Source: Pantoea nemavictus
Lineage (GTDB): Bacteria > Pseudomonadota > Gammaproteobacteria > Enterobacterales > Enterobacteriaceae
NCBI RefSeq assembly: GCF_037479095.1
Contig: NZ_JBBGZW010000001.1
Location: forward strand, 3,596,001-3,660,000
Reading direction: 5' to 3'
DNA: 64,000 bases
Below, piece by piece: positions 51,711 to 60,310 of the stretch. The translations under genes were made by a program, and so were the position numbers. A model generated the notes under the pieces. That model was not told the DNA's origin. It did not search any database and saw only the letters and a program-made list of their open reading frames with translations. Every line of letters starts with the position of its first letter. Position 1 is the first letter of the stretch.

Positions 51711-53828
51711 ATGAATTCTCTGTTTGCCAGTACGGCGCGTGGGCTCGAAGAGCTGTTGAAAAGTGAGCTAGACGCGCTGGGTGCGCAGGATTTGCAGGTG
51801 GTGCAGGGCGGCGTCCACTTTCAGGCCGACGACCATGTAATGTACCAAAGCCTGCTGTGGAGCCGTCTGGCTTCACGCATTTTGCTGCCGCTGGGAGAAT
51901 TTGGCGTCTGGAGCGATCTCGATCTTTACGTGGGCGCGCAAAGCATTCCCTGGACCGAGATGTTCGATAGCAACACCAGTTTTGCCATCCACTTTAGCGG
52001 CACTAACGAAGTGATCCGCAACAGCCAGTTCGGTGCATTGCGTATTAAAGACGCCATCGTCGACAGCTTCACCCGCCAGAACCTGGAGCGTCCGAACGTC
52101 GATCGTGAGCAGCCGGGCATCCGTATCAATGCGTGGCTAAATAAAGATCGCGTCAGCATCGCCCTGGATCTGAGCGGTGATTCTCTGCATCAGCGCGGCT
52201 ATCGCCAGCAAACCGGCGCCGCGCCGCTAAAAGAGACCTTGGCCGCGGCGATTGTGATGCGTTCCGGCTGGCAGAGCAGCACGCCACTGGTCGATCCAAT
52301 GTGTGGTTCCGGTACGCTGCTGCTGGAAGCGGCGTTGATCGCCTGCGATCGCGCACCTGGCCTGCTGCGAACCCATTGGGGCTTTAATCGCTGGAAGAAA
52401 CACAACCAGGCGGTTTGGCAGGAAGTACACGCGCAAGCGAAGGAGCGCGCACGCGTTGGTACCGCCGCGGCGACCGCCCGTTTCTTTGGCTATGATAACG
52501 ACAGCCGCGTGCTGGAATCTGCGCGCGCGAACGCCCGTCGTGCAGGCGTGTTCGAGCTGTTCACCTTTGCGCAGCAGGATGTCATTAAGCTGAAAAATCC
52601 GCTGGCTGGGCAAGAGATTACCGGCACGGTATTGAGCAACCCGCCGTACGGTGAGCGTCTGGAAAGTGAGCCGGCACTGATTGCGCTGCACAGCCAGCTC
52701 GGTCGTATCATGAAGCAGAATTTTGGCGGCTGGAATCTGTCACTGTTCAGCGCATCGCCAGAGCTATTAAGCTGTCTGCAACTGCGTGCCGAGCGCCAGT
52801 TTAAAGCCAAAAACGGGCCGCTGGAGTGCGTGCAGAAAAACTACCAGCTGGCCGCGACCAGCGCCGAAGGCGGCGCGCAGATTGCCGAAGATTTTGCTAA
52901 CCGTCTGCGTAAGAATCTTAAGAAGCTGGATAAGTGGGCGCGTCAGTCAAATATCGACTGCTATCGTCTGTACGATGCCGACCTACCTGAATACAACGTG
53001 GCGGTTGATCGCTACGCTGATTGGGTGGTGATCCAGGAATACGCGCCCCCGAAAACCGTGGACGCCAACAAAGCGCGTCAGCGTCTGTTTGATGTGATCA
53101 GCGCCACGCTGAGCGTGCTGGAGATCCCGGCAAACCGTCTGGTGATGAAAACGCGTGAACGTCAGAAAGGCAAAAGTCAGTATCAAAAGCTGGGCGAGAA
53201 GGGCGATTTCTTTGAAGTGCAGGAATTTGATGCCCGCCTACTGGTGAATCTCACCGATTATCTGGATACTGGCCTGTTCCTCGATCACCGTATTGCGCGT
53301 CAAATGCTCGGCAAAATGAGCGCAGGTAAAGATTTCCTTAATCTGTTTGCTTACACCGGCACCGCCAGCGTGCACGCCGGTCTGGGCGGAGCGAAAACCA
53401 CCACCACCGTGGATATGTCGCGTACCTATCTGGAGTGGGCTGAGCGCAACCTGCGTCTGAACGGGTTGACCGGACGTCAGCACCGCCTGATGCACGCGGA
53501 CTGTTTGAGCTGGCTGCGCGAGAGTGACGAACAGTTCGATTTGATCTTTATCGATCCGCCGACGTTCTCTAACTCTAAGCGTATGGAAGACGATTTCGAC
53601 GTGCAGCGCGATCACATGATGCTAATGCAGAACCTAAAACGTCTGCTGCGTCGCGGTGGCACCATTATGTTCTCCAACAATAAGCGCGGCTTCAAAATGG
53701 ATCTCGACGGTTTAGCTCGTCTTGGTCTGCAGGCGCAGGAAATTACCCAAAAAACGCTGTCGCAGGATTTCGCGCGCAACCGTCAAATTCACAACTGCTG
53801 GCTGGTTAGCCACGCCGGTAAGGAATAA
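51711..53828 (+). CDS. rlmL: 23S rRNA m2G2445 / m7G2069 methyltransferase RlmKL
   Basis: This fused enzyme makes both m2G2445 (RlmL part) and m7G2069 (RlmK part) in 23S rRNA. It has 705 residues (E. coli 702). The N-terminal THUMP domain (about 45-155) is followed by the RlmL Rossmann fold with [14 protein letters not shown] and the base-flipping NPPYGERL. The C-terminal RlmK fold has [14 protein letters not shown] and [13 protein letters not shown]. It is followed five bases later by uup, so the two are probably co-transcribed. Confidence 0.98.
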   Translation: MNSLFASTARGLEELLKSELDALGAQDLQVVQGGVHFQADDHVMYQSLLWSRLASRILLPLGEFGVWSDLDLYVGAQSIPWTEMFDSNTSFAIHFSGTNEVIRNSQFGALRIKDAIVDSFTRQNLERPNVDREQPGIRINAWLNKDRVSIALDLSGDSLHQRGYRQQTGAAPLKETLAAAIVMRSGWQSSTPLVDPMCGSGTLLLEAALIACDRAPGLLRTHWGFNRWKKHNQAVWQEVHAQAKERARVGTAAATARFFGYDNDSRVLESARANARRAGVFELFTFAQQDVIKLKNPLAGQEITGTVLSNPPYGERLESEPALIALHSQLGRIMKQNFGGWNLSLFSASPELLSCLQLRAERQFKAKNGPLECVQKNYQLAATSAEGGAQIAEDFANRLRKNLKKLDKWARQSNIDCYRLYDADLPEYNVAVDRYADWVVIQEYAPPKTVDANKARQRLFDVISATLSVLEIPANRLVMKTRERQKGKSQYQKLGEKGDFFEVQEFDARLLVNLTDYLDTGLFLDHRIARQMLGKMSAGKDFLNLFAYTGTASVHAGLGGAKTTTTVDMSRTYLEWAERNLRLNGLTGRQHRLMHADCLSWLRESDEQFDLIFIDPPTFSNSKRMEDDFDVQRDHMMLMQNLKRLLRRGGTIMFSNNKRGFKMDLDGLARLGLQAQEITQKTLSQDFARNRQIHNCWLVSHAGKE

Positions 53829-53833
53829 GTTTT

Positions 53834-55744
53834 ATGTCACTGATCAGTATCCATGGCGCTTACCTCTCATTCAGCGATGCGCCGCTGTTGGATAACACCG
53901 AACTGCATATCGAAGAGGGCGAACGCGTCTGTCTGGTTGGCCGTAACGGCGCCGGTAAATCGACGCTGATGAAAATCATCAACGGTGAACAACCGCTGGA
54001 TGACGGCCGCATCATTTATGAGCAGGATTTGGTGGTAGCGCGTCTGCAACAGGATCCGCCACGCAACATCACCGGTTCTGTCTACGACTTCGTTGCCGAA
54101 GGCGTAGCCGAGCAGGCTGAACATCTCAAGGCTTATCACGCTATTTCCCATCTGGTGATGGAAGATCCGAGCGAGAAGAACCTGAACGAGATGGGCCGCC
54201 TGCAGACCATTCTGGATCACCAGAACCTGTGGCAGCTGGATAGCCGCATCAATGATGTGCTGCTGCAGATTGGCCTCGATGCCGATACCGAGTTGTCTTC
54301 ACTCTCCGGCGGCTGGCTGCGTAAAGCGGCATTGGGACGCGCGTTGGTGAGCAACCCGCGTGTGCTGATGCTTGACGAACCGACTAACCACCTCGATATC
54401 GAAACCATCGACTGGCTGGAAACTTTTCTCAAGACCTTTAGCGGCAGCATTGTCTTCATTTCGCATGACCGTTCGTTTATCCGCAACATGGCGACGCGCA
54501 TTGTCGATCTCGACCGCGGCAAGCTGGTTTCCTGGCCGGGCAATTACGATCTGTTCCTGACCGGCAAAGAAGAAGCGTTGCGCGTGGAAGAGATGCAGAA
54601 CGCAGAATTCGACCGCAAGCTGGCACAGGAAGAAGTGTGGATTCGTCAGGGCATCAAAGCGCGCCGTACGCGTAACGAAGGCCGCGTACGTGCTCTGAAA
54701 GCGCTGCGTAACGAACGTTCTGCGCGTCGCGAAGTGATGGGTAAGGCCAATATGCAGGTCGGCGAAGCGGCACGCTCGGGCAAAATTGTGTTTGAGATGG
54801 AAGATGTCAATTACAGCGTGGGTGGCAAAACCCTGGTGAAAGACTTCTCAACTCAGGTGCAGCGCGGCGACAAAATCGCCCTGATTGGCCCGAACGGTTG
54901 CGGTAAAACGACCTTGCTGCGTTTGATGCTGGACCAGCTAAAAGCCGACAGCGGCCGCGTACATTGTGGCACTAAGCTGGAAATTGCTTACTTCGATCAG
55001 CATCGCGCTGAGTTGGATCCGGATCGTACCGTGATGGATAACCTCGCCGAAGGTAAGCAGGAAGTGATGGTAAACGGTAAGCCGCGCCACGTGCTCGGCT
55101 ATCTGCAGGACTTCCTGTTCCACCCGAAACGTGCCATGACGCCGGTGCGTGCGCTGTCCGGCGGTGAGCGTAATCGCCTGCTGCTGGCGCGTCTGTTCCT
55201 TAAGCCAAGCAATCTGCTGATCCTCGATGAACCGACCAACGACCTCGACGTCGAAACGTTGGAGCTGCTGGAAGAGCTGGTGGATGGTTATCAGGGTACC
55301 GTGATGCTGGTGAGCCACGATCGTCAATTCGTTGACAACACCGTGACGGAGTGCTGGATTTTTGAAGGCAACGGCGAGATCGGCACCTTTGTCGGCGGCT
55401 ATCACGATGCACAGCAGCAGCGTGCGGCTTATAAACAAGGTAAAGCCTCTCAGGCGAAATCCGCTGCACCGGCGAAAACCGCAGAGAAAAGTGAAGCCAC
55501 CAAACGTCCCGCCAGCAAGCTAAGCTATAACCTGGCACGTGAACTGGAACAGCTGCCGCAAAAGCTGGAACAACTGGAAACACGTATCGGTGAATTACAG
55601 GCCAAAATGAGCCATCCGGACTTCTTCAGTCAGCCACATGATGAAACCCAGCCGGTATTGGATGCGTTAGCGCACACCGAACAGGAGCTGGAAGTGGCGT
55701 TTGAACGTTGGGAAGAGCTGGAAGCGCTGAAAAACGGCGCGTAA
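53834..55744 (+). CDS. uup: ABCF ATPase Uup
   Basis: Uup is a soluble ABC-F protein acting on the ribosome and linked to tolerance of transposon excision and replication intermediates. It has 636 residues (E. coli 635). The first ABC domain has GRNGAGKST, LSGGWLRKAALG and MLDEPTNHLD. The second has GPNGCGKTT, LSGGERNRLLLA and ILDEPTNDLD. The C-terminal region (about 530-636) is a Lys/Ala-rich linker plus coiled coil with DNA-binding activity in E. coli. It sits between rlmKL and pqiA, 15 bases before the latter. Confidence 0.97.
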   Translation: MSLISIHGAYLSFSDAPLLDNTELHIEEGERVCLVGRNGAGKSTLMKIINGEQPLDDGRIIYEQDLVVARLQQDPPRNITGSVYDFVAEGVAEQAEHLKAYHAISHLVMEDPSEKNLNEMGRLQTILDHQNLWQLDSRINDVLLQIGLDADTELSSLSGGWLRKAALGRALVSNPRVLMLDEPTNHLDIETIDWLETFLKTFSGSIVFISHDRSFIRNMATRIVDLDRGKLVSWPGNYDLFLTGKEEALRVEEMQNAEFDRKLAQEEVWIRQGIKARRTRNEGRVRALKALRNERSARREVMGKANMQVGEAARSGKIVFEMEDVNYSVGGKTLVKDFSTQVQRGDKIALIGPNGCGKTTLLRLMLDQLKADSGRVHCGTKLEIAYFDQHRAELDPDRTVMDNLAEGKQEVMVNGKPRHVLGYLQDFLFHPKRAMTPVRALSGGERNRLLLARLFLKPSNLLILDEPTNDLDVETLELLEELVDGYQGTVMLVSHDRQFVDNTVTECWIFEGNGEIGTFVGGYHDAQQQRAAYKQGKASQAKSAAPAKTAEKSEATKRPASKLSYNLARELEQLPQKLEQLETRIGELQAKMSHPDFFSQPHDETQPVLDALAHTEQELEVAFERWEELEALKNGA

Positions 55745-55759
55745 TCGGAAGGAGTCAGC

Positions 55760-57043
55760 ATGTGTGCAGCGGATCAGGCGCATAAGTGGAGTCTTTGTCC
55801 ACAGTGTGATTTAACAGTAAAGCTGCCCGCTGTCCCGGTCGGCAGCCGTGCGCGTTGCCCGCGTTGTCACACCACGCTGCTGGCCAACTGGCAGGAGCCG
55901 CGTCGACGTCCGACCGGCTACGCCATTTCGGCGTTATTTATGCTGGTGCTGGCCAATCTGTTTCCTTTCATCAATATGCACGTCGCGGGTTTGAGCAGCC
56001 AGATATCGCTGCTCGAAATCCCGCAAGTGATGGATCGCGAAGACTATCGTAGCCTCGCGACCCTGTTTCTGCTGTTTGTGCAAGGCATCCCCGCCTTCTG
56101 CATGATCACCATTATCCTGCTGGTCAACAATGTCCGCATGCCGCATAACCTGCGGTTGGGTTTAGCGCGCATTCTATTTCAGCTGCGTAGTTGGGGCATG
56201 GCCGAAATCTTTATGGCGGGCGTGCTGGTCAGTTTCGTGAAGTTGATGGCTTACGGTGAGATTGGTCTCGGCAGCAGTTTCTGGCCGTGGTGTCTGTTTT
56301 GCGTGCTGCATTTGCGCGCGTTTCAGTGTGTCGATCGTCGCTGGGTATGGCAGCGCATTGATCCGATGCCGCCGTTGCCTAAGGTTCCGCAGGCTGGAAT
56401 CAGCGGCCTTAAGCAAGGTTTGCGCAGCTGTCCTTGCTGTACTGCCATTCTGCCGGCTGCCCAACTTGCTTGCCCACGTTGTGGGGTAAAAGCGCATGCA
56501 CGCCGCAAGCACAGTTTGCAATGGACGCTGGCGCTGTTGATCACCTCGGTGATGCTCTACATTCCCTCCAATATCATGCCGATCATGGTGACCGAAACGC
56601 TCGGTTCGCAATATCCTTCGAACATTATGGCCGGGGTGATTTTGCTGTGGAGCGACGGATCATGGCCGGTGGCTTTGGTGATTTTCATCGCCAGTATTAT
56701 GGTGCCATCGCTGAAAATGCTGGCGATTGCCTGGCTGTGCTGGCACGGCAGCGGACGCGGTGGGCGCGATGATGAAAAGATGCACGTGGTTTATGAGGTG
56801 GTTGAATTCGTTGGCCGCTGGTCAATGATTGATGTGTTTGTAATCGCCGTTCTCTCCGCATTGGTGCGGATGGGAAGGTTGATGAGTGTGTATCCTGCGC
56901 CGGGCGCGTTACTGTTTGCCATGGTGGTGATTCTTACCATGTTTGCAGCAATGACCTTTGATCCGCGCCTGCTGTGGGATCGACAACGGGAAACTGAACG
57001 TAAGGAGCCGCGTCTTGACGGACAACCATCACGAGACTGCTAA
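55760..57043 (+). CDS. pqiA: PqiA, inner-membrane subunit of the intermembrane lipid transport system
   Basis: PqiA works with PqiB and PqiC to move lipids between the inner and outer membranes; the system responds to paraquat and envelope stress in E. coli. The 427 residues (E. coli 417) include two modules, each with a zinc-ribbon-like CPxC..CPRC motif (LCPQCDLTVKLP with RARCPRCHTTL, then CPCCTAILP with LACPRCGVKA) and about four membrane helices. It overlaps pqiB by 29 bases and follows uup closely, so it belongs to the uup-pqiABC unit. The C-terminal tail is slightly longer than in E. coli. Confidence 0.96.
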   Translation: MCAADQAHKWSLCPQCDLTVKLPAVPVGSRARCPRCHTTLLANWQEPRRRPTGYAISALFMLVLANLFPFINMHVAGLSSQISLLEIPQVMDREDYRSLATLFLLFVQGIPAFCMITIILLVNNVRMPHNLRLGLARILFQLRSWGMAEIFMAGVLVSFVKLMAYGEIGLGSSFWPWCLFCVLHLRAFQCVDRRWVWQRIDPMPPLPKVPQAGISGLKQGLRSCPCCTAILPAAQLACPRCGVKAHARRKHSLQWTLALLITSVMLYIPSNIMPIMVTETLGSQYPSNIMAGVILLWSDGSWPVALVIFIASIMVPSLKMLAIAWLCWHGSGRGGRDDEKMHVVYEVVEFVGRWSMIDVFVIAVLSALVRMGRLMSVYPAPGALLFAMVVILTMFAAMTFDPRLLWDRQRETERKEPRLDGQPSRDC

Positions 57044-58658
57044 GGTCGACCAGATTAAACGCTGGTCACCGGTGTGGATTGTACCCATCGTTACGCTGTT
57101 AATCGGCGGATGGATTCTTTTTTATCACTTTAGCCATCAAGGCCCGGAAGTGACGCTGATTACTGAAAATGCCGAAGGCATTGAAGCCGGTAAAACGACC
57201 ATCAAAAGCCGCAGCGTAGACGTTGGGGTGGTGGAGAGTGCGGTGCTTACCGATGATCTTCACCATGTCGAAATTACGGCACGCCTGAACTCCGGCATGG
57301 AGAAGTTGTTGCAGGGAGACAGCGCTTTCTGGGTGGTAAAACCGCAGATTGGACGCGAGGGCGTTACCGGTCTTGGTACGCTACTTTCGGGCGCCTACAT
57401 TGAGCTGCAGCCAGGCTCTAAAGGCGTTAAACCAGAGCGTTACCAACTGCTGGATGCTCCGCCGCTGGCACCCCCTGATGCAAAAGGTATTCGCGTCACG
57501 CTCGACAGTAAAAAAGCCGGTCAGCTTAATGCGGGCGATCCGGTGCTGTTCCGCGGTTATCGCGTCGGTACGGTAGAAGCCAGCAACTTTGATACCGATA
57601 AACGCATGATGACCTATCAACTGTTTGTCGCCGCGCCTTACGATCGCCTAATTACCACTAACGTACGTTTTTGGAAAGACAGCGGTATTGCCGTGGATAT
57701 GTCGGCTTCCGGTATGCGGGTGGAAATGGGATCGCTCACCACGCTGTTTAGCGGAGGCGTCAGCTTCGATGTGCCGGACGGCGCTGAACTGGGTCGAGCT
57801 GCGGAGAACAAAGCGGAATATCATCTGTTCGACGATCAACGCAGCATCCAGGATTCGCTGTATACCAATCACACCGATTTCCTGCTGTTCTTCACCGATT
57901 CGATTCGTGGCCTGCAAGTTGGCGCGCCGGTTGAGTTCCGCGGCATTCGTCTGGGTACCGTCTCGCAAGTTCCGTATATGATTCCTGGCGTCAATCAGGC
58001 GCTTAATAACGACTATCGCGTGCCGGTGTTAATTCGCATTGAACCCGACCGCTTTGTTAATCGTCTGGGTGGAGATTTCAATCTTGAGCAGCATCTGCAG
58101 GAAGGTAAAAAACGCGGTCTGCGTGCCACGCTGAAGACTGGTAGCCTGTTGTCGGGCGCGCTGTTTATCGATCTCGATTTCTACGATAACGCGCCGGCTT
58201 ATAAAGGTCCGAACGAAGTTGCCGGATTGGAAGTGATTCCAACCGTCAGCGGTGGCCTGGCGCAGATTCAGCAGAAACTGATGGCGGCACTGGATAAGAT
58301 CAACGGCCTGCCACTCAATCCTGTGCTGAATGAAGCGACCGGAACCTTGAAAGAGAGCCAGCGTACCCTGCAGCAACTGCAGAAAACATTGGATAACCTC
58401 AATCAAGTCACGGCGAATCCAGCAATGAAAACCTTGCCTTCAGACATGCAGCAAACCCTGCGCGAACTGAATCGCAGCATGAAAGGGCTTCAACCGGGAT
58501 CGCCGGCTTACAGCAAGCTGGTGGGCGATATGCAGCGGCTGGATCAGGTGCTACGTGAATTGCAGCCGGTGCTGAAAACGCTGAATAGCAAAAGTAATGC
58601 GCTGGTGTTTGAAGCCAAACCGGGCCAGGATCCACAGCCAAAGAGGGCGAAACAGTGA
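57015..58658 (+). CDS. pqiB: PqiB, MCE-domain lipid transport tunnel protein
   Basis: PqiB is anchored in the inner membrane and forms a syringe-like tube across the periplasm for lipid transfer. I place the start at TTG 57015, giving 547 residues (E. coli 546) beginning (M)TDNHHETAKVDQIKRW; GGAG at 57004-57007 is seven bases upstream. The ATG at 56958 would add 19 residues lying wholly inside pqiA. One membrane helix (about 20-42) is followed by three MCE domains (VTLITENAEGIEAGKTTIK opens the first) and a long C-terminal coiled coil (about 430-520). It overlaps pqiC by four bases. Confidence 0.95.
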   Translation: MTDNHHETAKVDQIKRWSPVWIVPIVTLLIGGWILFYHFSHQGPEVTLITENAEGIEAGKTTIKSRSVDVGVVESAVLTDDLHHVEITARLNSGMEKLLQGDSAFWVVKPQIGREGVTGLGTLLSGAYIELQPGSKGVKPERYQLLDAPPLAPPDAKGIRVTLDSKKAGQLNAGDPVLFRGYRVGTVEASNFDTDKRMMTYQLFVAAPYDRLITTNVRFWKDSGIAVDMSASGMRVEMGSLTTLFSGGVSFDVPDGAELGRAAENKAEYHLFDDQRSIQDSLYTNHTDFLLFFTDSIRGLQVGAPVEFRGIRLGTVSQVPYMIPGVNQALNNDYRVPVLIRIEPDRFVNRLGGDFNLEQHLQEGKKRGLRATLKTGSLLSGALFIDLDFYDNAPAYKGPNEVAGLEVIPTVSGGLAQIQQKLMAALDKINGLPLNPVLNEATGTLKESQRTLQQLQKTLDNLNQVTANPAMKTLPSDMQQTLRELNRSMKGLQPGSPAYSKLVGDMQRLDQVLRELQPVLKTLNSKSNALVFEAKPGQDPQPKRAKQ

Positions 58659-59221
58659 AAAAAGGGCTTATTATCGGTGCGTTGCTGCTGTTAACAGGGT
58701 GCAGCAGCACCATTGAAAACACCTATTATCAGCTGCCTGCGGGCAGCAATGTGGCGCGCGTTGAGAGTGCTGGAGGAACTGGCCAACCCATGATTTGGGT
58801 CGAGCAGGTAACGGTGCCGGATTATATGGCGGGTAACGGTTTGGTTTATCAGACCAGCGATGTGAAATACGTGATTGCTACCAATAACCTCTGGGCCAGT
58901 CCGCTCGACCAACAGCTGCAGCAAACGCTGATCAGTAATCTCAGCAAAGCGCTGCCCGGCCGACTGGTCGCCGGTTCGCCGCTTGGCGAAACTCACGACA
59001 CGCTTTCAGTCAACGTTACTGGTTTCCAGGGACGTTATGATGGACAAGTGGTGGTGAGTGGCGAGTGGTTGTTGCAGCATCAAGGGCGCCTAATCAAACA
59101 TGGCTTTAATCTGACACTGCCGCAAACTGAAGATGGCTATGATGCGTTGGTGCGCACTTTGGCTCTCGGTTGGCAGCAAGCAGCGCAACAAATTGCGAAT
59201 AGTGTCGTTTCGCTAAATTAA
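58655..59221 (+). CDS. pqiC: PqiC, outer-membrane lipoprotein of the Pqi system
   Basis: This lipoprotein (DUF330/ABC-type transport auxiliary family) anchors the PqiB tube at the outer membrane. It has 188 residues (E. coli 187). A signal peptide ends in the lipobox LLTG-C at residue 16. The residues after Cys are Ser-Ser, not Asp, consistent with sorting to the outer membrane. The start is a GTG overlapping the pqiB stop (GTGA), which matches the coupled layout of the operon. A terminator follows 30 bases downstream. Confidence 0.95.
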   Translation: MKKGLIIGALLLLTGCSSTIENTYYQLPAGSNVARVESAGGTGQPMIWVEQVTVPDYMAGNGLVYQTSDVKYVIATNNLWASPLDQQLQQTLISNLSKALPGRLVAGSPLGETHDTLSVNVTGFQGRYDGQVVVSGEWLLQHQGRLIKHGFNLTLPQTEDGYDALVRTLALGWQQAAQQIANSVVSLN

Positions 59222-59249
59222 GATTTGTTCGAAGCTTATGCTAAGTCCT

Positions 59250-59293
59250 TGATTTGCTGTAGTGTGATCGCAGTCAAATCAGGGGCTTTTTTT
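59250..59293 (+). terminator. Terminator of uup-pqiABC
   Basis: The stem tgatttgctg (59250-59259) pairs with cag-t-caaatca (59271-59281), with one bulged base, and is followed by ggggc and seven T. It lies about 30 bases after the pqiC stop. Confidence 0.75.
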
Positions 59294-59490
59294 ATTGGCT
59301 AATCAGCCAGATATACAATCAACTGACAATTCCAGATGTCGAATTGACGTCAAATTCATGACATTGGCGTGAATTTTGCGCATTGACCTTTCTTCTGCGT
59401 CGGGTTAGAACATTACTGTGGTTGAACATTATATAGCCACTCTTTCTTTCCACCCAGATTCCACCAGACCTGAAATGAGGGAAACGAGGC

Positions 59491-59658
59491 ATGAAGAGAC
59501 AGAAGAGAGACCGCCTGGAACGAGCACATTCACGAGGCTATCAAGCCGGTATTACGGGCCGCTCGAAAGAGATATGCCCTTATCAAATGATCGATGCGCG
59601 GTCTTACTGGTTGGGAGGTTGGCGTCAAGCCATGGAGGACAGGTCGGCGGTGGCCTAG
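59491..59658 (+). CDS. rmf: Ribosome modulation factor
   Basis: This 55-residue basic protein binds 30S subunits and drives pairing of ribosomes into inactive 100S dimers in stationary phase. It translates as MKRQKRDRLERAHSRGYQAG and continues with GRSKEICPYQ and WLGGWRQAMEDR, matching E. coli Rmf in length and nearly throughout. The ribosome site is ACGAGG about three to six bases before the ATG. It is a single-gene unit between the pqiC and rmf terminators. The 197-base upstream gap should hold a stationary-phase/ppGpp-responsive promoter, which I could not pinpoint. Confidence 0.96.
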   Translation: MKRQKRDRLERAHSRGYQAGITGRSKEICPYQMIDARSYWLGGWRQAMEDRSAVA

Positions 59659-59686
59659 CATTGCCGGATGTCTATCATTAAGGAAG

Positions 59687-59714
59687 AAACCTCCGCTGCG
59701 TGCGGAGGTTTTCG
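59687..59714. terminator. Bidirectional terminator between rmf and fabA
   Basis: The stem aaacctccgc (59687-59696) and gcggaggttt (59702-59711) has a five-base loop. It is flanked by A-rich and T-rich ends so it can serve rmf on plus and fabA on minus, whose stop is 13 bases away. Confidence 0.88.
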
Positions 59715-59724
59715 TTTGGAAGGA

Positions 59725-60243
59725 TTAGAAAGCTGACGTGTCTTTGAACAGACCCACTTTCAAATCAGTCGCGGAGTAAATCAGGTTGCCGTCGACGAAC
59801 ACTTCACCATCTGCCACGCCCATTACTAGCTTGCGGTTAATGACACGCTTGAAGTGAATTTTGTAGGTCACTTTTTTAGCGGTCGGCAGAACTTGTCCAG
59901 TGAACTTCACTTCGCCCACGCCCAATGCACGTCCTTTGCCTTCAGCACCTAGCCAGCCGAGGTAGAAACCAACCAGTTGCCACATGGCATCGAGGCCGAG
60001 GCAGCCAGGCATTACCGGGTCGCCAATGAAGTGGCAGTCAAAGAACCACAGGTCAGGGCGGATATCCAGTTCGGCTTCTACGAAACCTTTGTCGAATTTA
60101 CCGCCGTCTTCGGTCATCTTGACCACGCGGTCCATCATCAACATGTTGTTGGATGGAAGCGGCGGTCCATTTTCGCCAAACAGTTCGCCGCGACCCGAGG
60201 CAACCAGGTCTTCTTTACTATAGGATTCGCGTTTATCTACCAT
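59725..60243 (-). CDS. fabA: 3-hydroxydecanoyl-ACP dehydratase/isomerase FabA
   Basis: FabA dehydrates 3-hydroxydecanoyl-ACP and isomerises the trans-2 product to cis-3, starting unsaturated fatty-acid synthesis. The 172 residues equal E. coli FabA. The active-site His71 lies in [13 protein letters not shown] and the partner Asp in LGLDAMWQL. It is a minus-strand single-gene unit converging on rmf. The promoter region toward lonH holds a FabR-like palindrome; FadR control is also expected from relatives but I did not find a clear FadR site. Confidence 0.98.
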   Translation of the reverse strand: MVDKRESYSKEDLVASGRGELFGENGPPLPSNNMLMMDRVVKMTEDGGKFDKGFVEAELDIRPDLWFFDCHFIGDPVMPGCLGLDAMWQLVGFYLGWLGAEGKGRALGVGEVKFTGQVLPTAKKVTYKIHFKRVINRKLVMGVADGEVFVDGNLIYSATDLKVGLFKDTSAF

Positions 60244-60281
60244 GTTCTCAATATGCCTTCTTTTAGTGAAGCCCGAATATT

Positions 60282-60299
60282 AGCGAACAGTTGTACGCT
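60282..60299 (-). promoter_or_regulatory. FabR-like operator upstream of fabA
   Basis: This 18-base near-palindrome reads agcgtacaactgttcgct on the minus strand, about 39-56 bases before the fabA start. It fits the AGCGTACA-n2-TGTxCGCT form I recall for FabR sites at fabA and fabB in E. coli. It lies between fabA and the end of lonH. Confidence 0.6.
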
Positions 60300-60310
60300 G
60301 AGCAATGTTA

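Noticed and set aside
59418..59681. 87-codon plus-strand frame overlapping rmf
   Set aside because: It runs in a different frame over rmf, whose 55-residue product is clearly recognisable; the longer frame is a shadow.
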